64,000 bases of DNA from Bradyrhizobium sp. LMTR 3 (lineage in GTDB: Bacteria > Pseudomonadota > Alphaproteobacteria > Rhizobiales > Xanthobacteraceae). Position 1 is the stretch's first letter; each line of letters opens with the position of its first letter. The notes beneath the pieces are model-generated. The model was not told the DNA's origin. It was given only the letters and a program-made list of their open reading frames with translations, and ran no database searches. Location: positions 1 through 64,000 of the forward strand of contig NZ_MAXC01000018.1 of NCBI RefSeq assembly GCF_001693485.1, read 5' to 3'. A program made the translations under genes and the position numbers. This document shows positions 57,185 through 64,000 of the stretch, one piece after another.

Positions 57185-57640
57185 AACCCTCTTCGCCGCC
57201 GCACGATTGAGGATATGAAAGGTCGCAATCTGTCGCCGGCGATGCAACGATTCTAGCTTGCTGTGGTATCGAAGTTGAGCCGCTATTTTGGTTGGTCTCT
57301 GGACGGAGGAGGTCCGCGCCTTCCAGATTCATCTAGAGGCGATGGGACGTGCTGGCCGCCGCTGAGTCAGATCGTCTGCGCGTTTCGCTTTTTCTAGGGC
57401 GTGGCGCTCGGCCATGAGCCATTCCGGAGCGCATCGCTTATGCGCGCGAACCGCAGAAGCTGCCGGTCGGCTATACAGCCGGACTGCGCGTGTCGGAGGT
57501 GTTTCTGAAGATCACCAATATCGATAGCCAGCGGATGATGCTCTATGTTGAGCAAGGCAAGTGCGGCAAGGACCGTTACGTCATGCTCTCTCCTCACTAT
57601 TGGCGGTTTGCTGGATTGTTTCCCGGCCATTAGACCGCCG
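57185..57640 (+). pseudogene. Tyrosine recombinase, degenerate
   Basis: Across frames and stops: RRRTIEDMKGRNLSPAMQRF, a damaged middle, IPERIAYAREPQKLPV, then GYTAGLRVSEVFLKITNIDS and QRMMLYVEQGKCGKDRYVML. It corresponds to the first two thirds of the IS91-linked recombinases at 31750 and 60859, on the opposite strand. The HxxR and Tyr part is absent. Confidence 0.7.
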
Positions 57641-57984
57641 TGCCGGGCCCGTTGTCGACAAGGCGAATTAAACGATAAATAGCAAGCGTCGTCGATCCGC
57701 GCGAGTTCGTAGGTGCGCAGCCGGCCGTTCTGGAACAGGCTTGGCGGGAACGTCAGATATTTTGTGTAAGAGGTCTCTGTGAAGGTTGAATTGCGGTCGT
57801 TTCTTGCATCAGCCGGATATTGTCATCGATCCGGTGGTGGCTAACAGTGGCCGGGCAGCAAGATCTGTCAGGGCCGTAGCCGCCGCAGGCGGGGGCCGCA
57901 GGCCCGCCTTTACAGAGTTTTCTGATCGGCCAAACTCGATGCGGCGGCTAAGGGGGCTGATCGACACTTTGGTCATCGCGCCGA
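57641..57984. other. Gap left of the nested IS elements
   Basis: About 340 bases. A minus-strand stretch near 57865-57955 (RRIEFGRSENSV) vaguely resembles the KTRLIEFGRF region of group II intron RTs and may be a scrap of one. Otherwise nothing seen. Confidence 0.3.
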
Positions 57985-58404
57985 TCCCGGAAAACGCGAG
58001 CCGAACTGAATGGCGAACTGCCCTGTGGCGGCAGCCGCCACCTCAATCCAGCGTTCTTGATGGCGAGATAAAGCAGCTTCAACGCCGCCTCGTCGATGGG
58101 AACGCTGCAGCGGGTCTTGATGATCTTGCGCAAGCTACGGTGCAGCGCCTCGACCGCGTTGGTGGTATAGATCATTTTGCGGACGCCGGGAGCGAACGCG
58201 AAGAACGGCACGACCTGTTCCCAGGCGCGGCGCCAAGCCTGGCCGATCGCCGGATAGCGCTTGGCCCATTCGGCCTCGAACTCCTCGAGCCGGACCAGCG
58301 CCATGTCGGCATTCTCGGCCCGGTAAATTGCCGTGATGGCAGGCAAGATCGCCTTGCGATCTTTCCAGGCGACGAACGCCAGGCTGTTGCCGATTAGGTG
58401 CACG
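57985..58404 (-). pseudogene. IS256 transposase, C-terminal part
   Basis: Reads HLIGNSLAFVAWKDRKAILP, ENADMALVRLEEFEAEWAKR, VVPFFAFAPGVRKMIYTTNA, EALHRSLRKIIKTRCSVPID and LKLLYLAIKNAGLRWR, then in another frame FAIQFG. This is the usual IS256 C-terminus including the last catalytic Glu region. It is joined in frame to IS1182 sequence, giving a 264-residue hybrid frame (57948-58742). Confidence 0.85.
58401..58404 (+). repeat. Target duplication CACG of the IS1182-like element
   Basis: CACG occurs at 58401-58404 and again at 59868-59871, at each end of the inserted element. Joining the flanks across one copy restores the IS256 coding sequence (CIVH-LIGNSLAF). Confidence 0.75.
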
Positions 58405-59794
58405 GGGTCGTTGAAGAAGCCCGTTCTTTGGATTGACTCGCGTCCTTGCCAGATGCGGGCGCGCCGCTGTAGCGTAGGGAGGAACACCAGCAAAATGGCG
58501 AAGAGTGCTGCGGCCAACCGCTTCAGATTGACAGCAGCGGCAGTCAGGAAAGCTTGGATGCGCATGTTGTCTCTGCCACGACGGATGGCGCGAGCGAGAC
58601 CGTGCCAAGTCTTGGCTTCGCCATGCACCCCCTCGACTCGCCAACGATGTCGCTGATAGAAATGGTGTTCATGGTTTCCCCATCTGAGCCTCTTGCGCCG
58701 CGCTCGAAGCAACGATGGGTGGTTAATATTGAATACGACCACACGGCATGGCGGGAGAGGGGCTCACGCAACGTGGCGCAGGGGACAGGCCCGACAGCCT
58801 TCGCGATTCGCATGGAAGTGTTGAAAAGAGCCCCGTTGCAGCTTGCCTTGGGCCGTAGGATCTTCCAGTTGGACAGCGCACCAGGTTGTGCTTGACATCC
58901 AGCCTAAAGACGCCGCGTCGGCATGACCTTGCCAGGTTGCCGCTCGGCCTTGGCCGGTACGATGGCGTCGATCTGGCGGTCCTCCAACGCCCGAAAAAGC
59001 TTGGCATAGGCATAGCCTGCATCCATGGTCGCCGTCTTAATAGCGACACCGGTTGTCATGGCGATGGCATCGAGCTGAGCTTCTACGGCCATACCTTCGT
59101 TCTCTTCGCCGGTCGTCACCTCGACGTCGACAACGACGCCCTTCACATCATCGACAGCCGCATGTTGTTTGTAGGAGGGTTCGAGACGGCGGTTACGACC
59201 GTTCGTCGCCATAGTCGCATCGGGTCGGTCGTGCAGATCTTTCTGTATTTGCCGCTCTGACGGTCTTCCCATTCGAACTCGCATGGATTGGCCGCCTCTA
59301 CGTCGGCAACATTGCGCACTGCCAAAGCGTCCCAGCTCACATTCGCGGATCAGCGATGCATCGATATGAACGATCTCGCCGGTCGCAATCCTGGCTGCGA
59401 TGCACGCCCTCACCGTGCGCTTGAAGATGTTGCGAGAGCGATCGGCACCCCAGCGCTGGCGAATGCGCGTCAGCGACGAGTAGTCGGGCAGCAGCTCGTG
59501 CAAACCGTAGCCCACGAACCAACGTATCGCGAGATTGACCTGCGCCTCGCGCAGCAGCCGTCGGTCATGGATGATTCCCAGCAGAAAGCCGGCAAGCATA
59601 GGCCGAACAGCCACTTCCGGGTTGATCCCCGGGCGTCCGTTGTCTGTGCAGTAGAGATCGGCGACCTCGTCACGCAGCCACGAGAGGTCCAACACGCGAT
59701 CGACGCGAGAGAGGATGTGGTCGTCTGGAAAGAGCTGTCGCAACGAACCGGTGATGAACAGCTCCAGCTGATCGCGCTTTTTCCGACCCAGCAT
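58405..59794 (-). pseudogene. IS1182-family transposase, frameshifted
   Basis: From ATG 59794 (MLGRKKRDQLELFITGSLRQ): LRDEVADLYCTDNGRPGINP, LLGIIHDRRLLREAQVNLAI, then GEIVHIDASLIRECE (first catalytic Asp) and KTATMDAGYAYAKLFRALED. The frame ends at 58904 after a shift; it continues in others as FRLDVKHNLVRCPTG, AKAVGPVPCATLREPLSRHA and QRHRWRVEGVHGEAKTWHGL (catalytic Glu) to VFLPTLQRRA. At least three frame changes. Confidence 0.82.
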
Positions 59795-59867
59795 CCTGCT
59801 CACCTCGCGAATCAAAGAGAACCGACGGGATCAGTGAATCTACGACCGCAGACTTTTTCAACGACCT
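58405..59867 (-). mobile_element. IS1182-family element inserted in IS256
   Basis: Element of 1463 bases whose ends share GGTCGTTGAARAAG as inverted repeat, with CACG duplication outside. Contains one transposase gene on the minus strand, broken into several frames. Ends and target duplication are intact, so insertion is relatively recent compared with decay of the surrounding sequence. Confidence 0.82.
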
Positions 59868-59871
59868 CACG

Positions 59872-60645
59872 ATGCAGGTCTGCACCACGATCTGCGGATG
59901 GACCGAGGCGATCGCCTCCGGAAAGCCCTTGAGCAACATCGACCACCGCCATCAGGATATCGTTGACGCCCCGTGTCTTCTGGTGGTTGATGACCTTGAG
60001 CCAGAATTTGGCGCCTTCGGTTTGCTCAATCCATAGGCCGAGGACCTCCTTCTCGCCGTCCGGATTGAGCGCCAGCGCGACATAGACGGCCTTGTTCTTG
60101 ACCATGCTTCATCGCCAATCTTGACCCGCAGCGTCGAAAAACACCACCGGATAGACCCGCGTCGAGCGGGCGGGCTTGCCATTCCCGAACTTCATCGAGA
60201 ACCGCGTCGGTCACCCGGCTGATCAAATCCCGCGAGACCTCGGCCCCATAAAGTTTTAGATAAATGCCCCTGGATCTCGCGCACTGTCATGCCGCGCGCG
60301 TAGAGGCTCAGGATTCGTTGTCGAAGCCGTCGAAAAGGGTTTGGCCCTTGGCGGCCATAGCGGCGCAAAGCTGCCTGCCCGGTCGCGTGGCACAGCCATG
60401 TCAATCTCGCCGTCCTCGGTCAGGATCGTCTTCGCGCTGGTTCCGTTACGGCTATTCCCGCTGCCGCGGCCGGCCGGGTCCCCCTTCTCGTAGCCAAGAT
60501 GATCGCTCAGCTCCGCACCGAGCGCCCGCTCAATCAGGGTCTTCTTCAGCTGCTTGAAAAGCCCGTCCGCTCCTGTGAGGTCTTCAGGCTTCTCATATTT
60601 AGGAAGCAGTTGACCCAGCAGTTCAGGTGTAATCGTCGGTCGTCA
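59872..60645 (-). pseudogene. IS256 transposase, N-terminal and central part, frameshifted
   Basis: N-terminus near 60645: TPELLGQLLPKYEKPEDLTG, LIERALGAELSDHLGYEKGD, NGTSAKTILTEDGEID. Then LYARGMTVREIQGHL (60260), DLISRVTDAVLDEVREWQAR, VYVALALNPDGEKEVLGLWI with EQTEGAKFWLKVI, and finally GFPEAIASVHPQIVVQTCIV at the insertion point. At least four frames, with one base lost right after the start codon. Confidence 0.82.
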
Positions 60646-60749
60646 TGTGAGTCTCCTTGGTAAGGTAAACTCACAGAAACCTGCTTACACATTTTTTCTG
60701 ACACCCTCAGTGGCCGCCGAGCACTGCCGTCCGACACACCGTGATGGCG

Positions 60750-60858
60750 CCATCACGCGTCGCTCGACACGGCCGAGATGACGGCACGTACCTGTCAAAA
60801 AACTTCGCCATGGCGGCGGAATACATTCGCCACCTCCAAAGGTGCCCACGGCGCCAAA
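60750..60858 (-). pseudogene. IS91 transposase N-terminal scrap
   Basis: Minus-strand frames read RLEVV, then GTFGGGECI, corresponding to LEVADVFRRHGxxFR, and HLGRVERRVMA, matching the first residues of IS91 transposases that follow their tyrosine recombinase (compare 31746). It is cut by the IS256 right end. Confidence 0.4.
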
Positions 60859-61778
60859 TCAGCCGGGCGGAACGACCTCCAGTCGCAGGCGATCAAGCGG
60901 ACCTCGGGGTCTGGCTGATGTTTGGTGACGGCCTAGGTGTAGCGTGTTGTGCTCGACAGGCTGGCACGGCGAGCAGCACCTGGATGACGCGAATGTCGCG
61001 CCATTCTCCAAAAGACGGGTGGCGAAACTGTGCCGCAGCGTGTGCACCGTCACGTGCTTGCTCAAACCGGCTGCGATACGGGCTGAACGGCAGGCGGCGT
61101 GCAGCACGGTTCGATCAAGAGGCCGCTCGCCATCCCGACCCGGAAACAGCCAGCGTGTCGGTCGGGTCAGCCAATAGACCGGCAGAATCTTCAGAAGCTG
61201 TGGCGAGCATGACGTAACGGTCCCTGCCGCCTTTGCTCTGCTCGACCCGGATCACCATCCGCTGGCTACCGATATCCGCGACCTTCAGGAAAACGATCTC
61301 CGATACCTGAGTCCGGCGGCATAAACCGTGGTCTCTTCAGGCTCGGGATCGCCTCCAGGAAGCTCACCACCTCGTCGCCACTCAGCACGACCGGCAGCTT
61401 GCGTGGCTCTGGCGCGAAGGCGATGCGCTCTGGGATCGAGATGTGGCCGAGCATCACGCTGTAAAGAAAGCGCAACGCACAGACGATCTGGTTAAGCGCA
61501 GTCCATGATATCCCGGTCGCCACCAGATGGACCTGGAACGCGTGGACATCCTCCAAGCCCAGATGGTCGGGCGATCGACCAGAATCCCGGCTGAATTTCG
61601 GTAGTGCGTTGAGATACGATCGCTGCGTCGCCGGCGACAAGTTGTGGACCCTCATGTCCTCGATCATGCGTCGGCGGAGAGCGCTCACCTGGCCATCGGA
61701 AAACTCCTGTCTGAAGGGTTGGGCTCTGAAAACCCTCAATTCTCTCACAGAGGAGGCGCCGTTACTACTTTTCCTCAA
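60859..61778 (-). pseudogene. Tyrosine recombinase linked to IS91, frameshifted
   Basis: The N-terminal part (61266-61778) is open: RRRMIEDMRVHNLSPATQRS, FSRDSGRSPDHLGLEDVHAF and LRFLYSVMLGHISIPERIAF. The active-site part is in other frames: LKVADIGSQRMVI (about 61220-61290), then LSKHVTVHTLRHSFATRLLE (60980-61060). The final Tyr block is degraded. Closely parallels the recombinase at 31750-32661. Confidence 0.8.
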
Positions 61779-62454
61779 ATGCCGCGCCAGCGGCTTCGTT
61801 CAATCTTGAACATCAAATTGCAAGCTTCCGAGGTCTCACCGCAAAGGCTTGCAGTCTCAACCGTGGCTTCGACCGGAAAATCGAGTCCCCCTCAATGGCT
61901 TGAAACATTTTCACGGTCGACAGATGCACTCCAGCACAAGCAAGAAAGAGCCTTGCTGCTCCCAATAAGGTGCCGTAGGCGGTTACTAGGCTGATATCGA
62001 CGATTACTGTCTCTCGAAGGTAGATAATATGGACTTGAAAAAAGATGACCTAAGCCCCCACTCGAAAGCGCGGTCGCTTTCGCGTTGCTGGGGGCGATAA
62101 GGAACGCTGCCGCAATTGAGAGAGCCAATGTCGAAAACGCGAGATACCCGAAGATCGTGCAAGCAAACTCTCTGCGGGTAAGCAGTTCAGTGATGCGATT
62201 GCCATCATGGTCTTTGCTCACTAACGCGATCGGGCCCGCCGTAACCGTTTTGTCAAGTTCCGGGTGCGAAAACGTCGCGGCGGCAACACAGCGCCGGGAC
62301 ATAAAGTCCTATCAGCGCCGAGGTCAGCCTTTGCGAACATTGCCTTCGCTCGAGTTCTTCGTTGATCTTGTCTATGCAGGGATCCGGCGGGTTTGCTAAA
62401 TCTATCGGCTCAGAGCGGAAAAAAGGTGATCTTCCCCCAAAAAAGTGGACAGGG
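61779..62454. other. Gap containing an IS3 end and a signal-peptide-like frame
   Basis: About 675 bases. Besides the frame at 61892-62302 listed separately, the right edge (62425-62454) carries CCCCAAAAAAGTGGACAGG, typical of an IS3 terminal repeat. Nothing else recognised. Confidence 0.45.
61892..62302 (-). CDS. Hypothetical protein with signal-peptide-like segment
   Basis: A 136-residue frame. Residues about 43-68 read TRREFACTIFGYLAFSTLAL followed by further hydrophobic residues and a small-residue end (PSNAKA), as in a Sec or Tat export signal. That would imply an internal start near residue 20-40. The part after it is short and unlike known families, so this may be the 5' end of a truncated exported protein. 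No clear ribosome site. Confidence 0.3.
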   Translation of the reverse strand: MSRRCVAAATFSHPELDKTVTAGPIALVSKDHDGNRITELLTRREFACTIFGYLAFSTLALSIAAAFLIAPSNAKATALSSGGLGHLFSSPYYLPSRDSNRRYQPSNRLRHLIGSSKALSCLCWSASVDRENVSSH

Positions 62455-62960
62455 TTAAGCTGCTTTTAGCTCCATCTCGATCGGCGAGGTATATCCGATG
62501 GCGGAGTGGAGTCGGGTCCAATTGTAGAAGCCCTCGATAAAAGTGAAGATATCGCGCTGGGCGTCGGCTCGGGTGTCATATTGGCGATGATGAACGAGTT
62601 CGGCCTTCAGGGTATGGAAGAAGCTCTCCATCGGGGCATTGCCGTGCAATTGGCTTTGCGGCTCATTGAGCCGATGATGCGGGCGGCCGACAGGACCGCA
62701 CGATACTCGTGTGAGGCGTATTGCACACCGCGGTCGGAGTGATGGATCAACCCAGCCTCCGGCCGCTGCTGCTGGATCATCAACGCGCACGAGACGAGTT
62801 CGGCACGCATGTGATCCCGCATCGCCCAACCGACGATCTTGCGGCTGAGGAGGTCCATGATGGCAGCCAGGTAAAGCCAGCCCTCTGCAGTCGGAACTTA
62901 GGTGATATCGGCGAGCCAGATCCGGTTCGGAGCTGCGGTTGCAAAGTTACGATCAATAAG
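62455..62960 (-). pseudogene. IS3-family transposase OrfB, C-terminal part, nonsense and frameshift
   Basis: Reads NRIWLADIT, then a TAA in place of Tyr, VPTAEGWLYLAAIMDLLSRK, IVGWAMRDHM and LIHHSDRGVQYASHEYRAVL. After a frame change it reads GNAPMESFFHTLKAELVHHR, LHSAIGYTSPIEMELKAA and a stop at 62455. These are the DDE blocks of the IS3 rve domain. The N-terminal part is missing, replaced at about 62960 by IS5-type sequence. Confidence 0.82.
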
Positions 62961-63753
62961 GTTCGGCGCGATCGGCAGGCCATGACGGCTGTCGGTCGTG
63001 CGAACCCGGCGCGATCATGCCATGATGGCTTGGCATGCGTGACCCTGCCGGCCACCGCCAGCCATGTCGGTTCTTCCATGGTGGCGTGGCCCATATAGCA
63101 AAGCTTGGCCTGCCGTCCGACCGCCTTGCGATAGAGCCTGCTGTCTGGGTCGCGGGTGCTTGCATGGGTGTCGTTTCTTGCGCTTCTGGCCGCGGAAATG
63201 GCGCCATCATCATTGTCACCACTACCGTCTTTGGGACGAAAGCTCTTCTGTGATGCCCAGGCTTCGATCAGCGTTCCGTCCACCGAAAAATGCTCGTTCG
63301 ACAATAGTGGCTTGACCTGAGAATGGTTCAGAAGCGGGGTGAACTTCGTGAATGCATCGCCGTTCTACAGCCGCTCCCGGTTCTTGGTGAAGGTGGTCGG
63401 ATCTCAGACCGGATCGTCCGCGACACTCCCACGAGCCCACGATACAAAAGATTGTAGTCCAGTTGCTCCATCAACTGGCGTTCCGAGCGGATGCCGTAAA
63501 ATACCTGCAGCAGCAAGGCGCTCAGCAATTGCTCCGGAGGGATCGAAGGACGTCCCTCCCGGGCGTAGAGCCTCCCGAGGCTGCGGTTCAAATCACTCAC
63601 AACATCTCGGACAAGTTCCCGCACCTTCCGCAGCGTATGGTTGGCTGGCACACGCTTACCCGGCGCGATGTACGGAAAATAGGCTGTCCTGATCCGTAAA
63701 CCTGCCGCGCATGATCGCCTCCGCCGATTCGAGATGATAAAGTGAATCATCAA
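62961..63753 (-). pseudogene. IS5/IS1182-type transposase, N-terminal part, frameshifted
   Basis: Starts near 63730 with YFPYIAPGKRVPANHTLRKV, YAREGRPSIPPEQLLSALLL, QVFYGIRSERQLMEQLDYNL and LYRGLVGVS. A shifted frame follows, then LSNEHFSVDGTLIEAWASQK (first catalytic Asp) and DSRLYRKAVGRQAKLCYMGH. The C-terminal half is replaced by IS3 sequence at about 62960. A terminal repeat-like GGGTTCTTCAGCAGACTGCT is at 63771-63790, just outside the start. Confidence 0.82.
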
Positions 63754-64000
63754 GCCTCCTCCATGGCGAGGGGGTTCTTCAGCAGACTGCTAAAGCGGCG
63801 AGGACGTAGCTGGCTACGGTCCGTCGGCGCAACCGGAGACGAGACGGTCATGACGGGCTCAATAACCAGCCGATCAGCCGCACGCTGAGAAGCCAACAGG
63901 GGCGCTCTTTCTGGTGCTACTGGGTGCGCCTTATCGATGGCGAACTTCGGACACCGGGGAGCCAAGCCGATCGAGGAGCTCACCCAAGGCGTTCGCTTCC
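63754..64000. other. Right edge of window
   Basis: Contains the probable IS5-type terminal repeat at 63771-63790. The remainder has a minus-strand frame (63750-63983) that I cannot assign and that is probably non-coding or element debris. Confidence 0.35.

Larger units (their letters stand above)
57985..60707 (-). mobile_element. IS256-family element, split by an inserted IS1182-like element
   Basis: The right end at about 60707 has the IS256 terminal sequence (minus strand GGGTGTCAGAAAAAATGTGT). The transposase reads leftwards, is interrupted at the CACG site (58401-58404 and 59868-59871), and resumes to 57985, where the C-terminus and left end are missing. The host element is thus both interrupted and truncated. 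Confidence 0.8.

Noticed and set aside
57948..58742. 264-residue open frame as a single novel protein
   Set aside because: The first 112 residues are IS1182 transposase and the rest IS256 transposase, joined at the insertion point.
1..64000. CRISPR array, rRNA, tmRNA, nod box or nif-type control elements
   Set aside because: I looked for regular short repeats with spacers, rRNA-like conserved blocks and long nod-box consensus by eye and saw none that held up; a model-based search would be needed to exclude small RNAs.

Overview
The window looks like an accessory or symbiosis-island type segment of a GC-rich alphaproteobacterium, most likely a Bradyrhizobium-like member of the Rhizobiales/Nitrobacteraceae. 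The grounds are gene content and recalled protein similarity: the AhpC and AhpD sequences, IS types typical of rhizobia, and many transport and catabolic genes. No rRNA, tRNA, CRISPR array or replication origin was found. Functional genes are nearly all on the minus strand. They sit between dense layers of broken insertion sequences, group II introns and tyrosine recombinase remnants.

Layout. 1-600: IS630 tail and remnants. 1062-6580: complete five-gene dipeptide/oligopeptide-type ABC transporter (SBP, two permeases, two ATPases). 6.9-9.4 kb: decayed IS5, a partial and an intact isochorismatase-like hydrolase, and an MBL-fold remnant. 9466-11659: CaiB-type CoA-transferase plus CitE-like lyase. 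12.0-14.5 kb: decayed group II intron, IS256 fragment and a 5' fragment of an FMN alpha-hydroxyacid dehydrogenase. 14.9-20.0 kb: TPP-dependent (acetolactate synthase/benzoylformate decarboxylase type) enzyme, frameshifted AhpD, AhpC, D-2-hydroxyacid dehydrogenase and a CurA-like reductase. 20.3-23.8 kb: class III aminotransferase and succinate-semialdehyde-type dehydrogenase, overlapping, with a divergent Lrp/AsnC regulator. 24.1-27.1 kb: deleted aspartase and an MFS exporter. 27.6-32.7 kb: frameshifted IS21 and IS91 plus tyrosine recombinase. 33.0-37.8 kb: polyamine-type ABC transporter, followed by a decayed LysR gene. 39.9-41.6 kb: IS66 fragment carrying a broken group II intron. 41.8-47.7 kb: Asp/Glu racemase-family gene and three copies (one intact) of a CmcJ/NvfI-type oxidoreductase; one copy is disrupted by an IS5/IS427-like element, and an aldehyde dehydrogenase pseudogene lies among them. 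47.9-51.7 kb: ACAD10-type phosphotransferase, broken CoA-transferase and alanine dehydrogenase. 52-54.6 kb: iron-alcohol dehydrogenase remnant and an SDR. 55.1-57.1 kb: an apparently complete group II intron. 57.2-64 kb: nested IS256/IS1182, recombinase, IS3 and IS5 debris.

Function. The surviving genes form a scavenging set: import of peptides or amines, transamination and semialdehyde oxidation, CoA activation and C-C cleavage, and amino acid turnover. The most distinctive part is 41.8-47.8 kb. There the repeated CmcJ-like genes each have a 17-bp TTGCA-N7-TGCAA-type palindrome upstream, next to a racemase-like gene whose start is bracketed by a 26-bp tandem repeat. Single-base frameshifts are very common across the window, in mobile elements and in several metabolic genes. 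All family names come from recalled motifs; no database search was possible.
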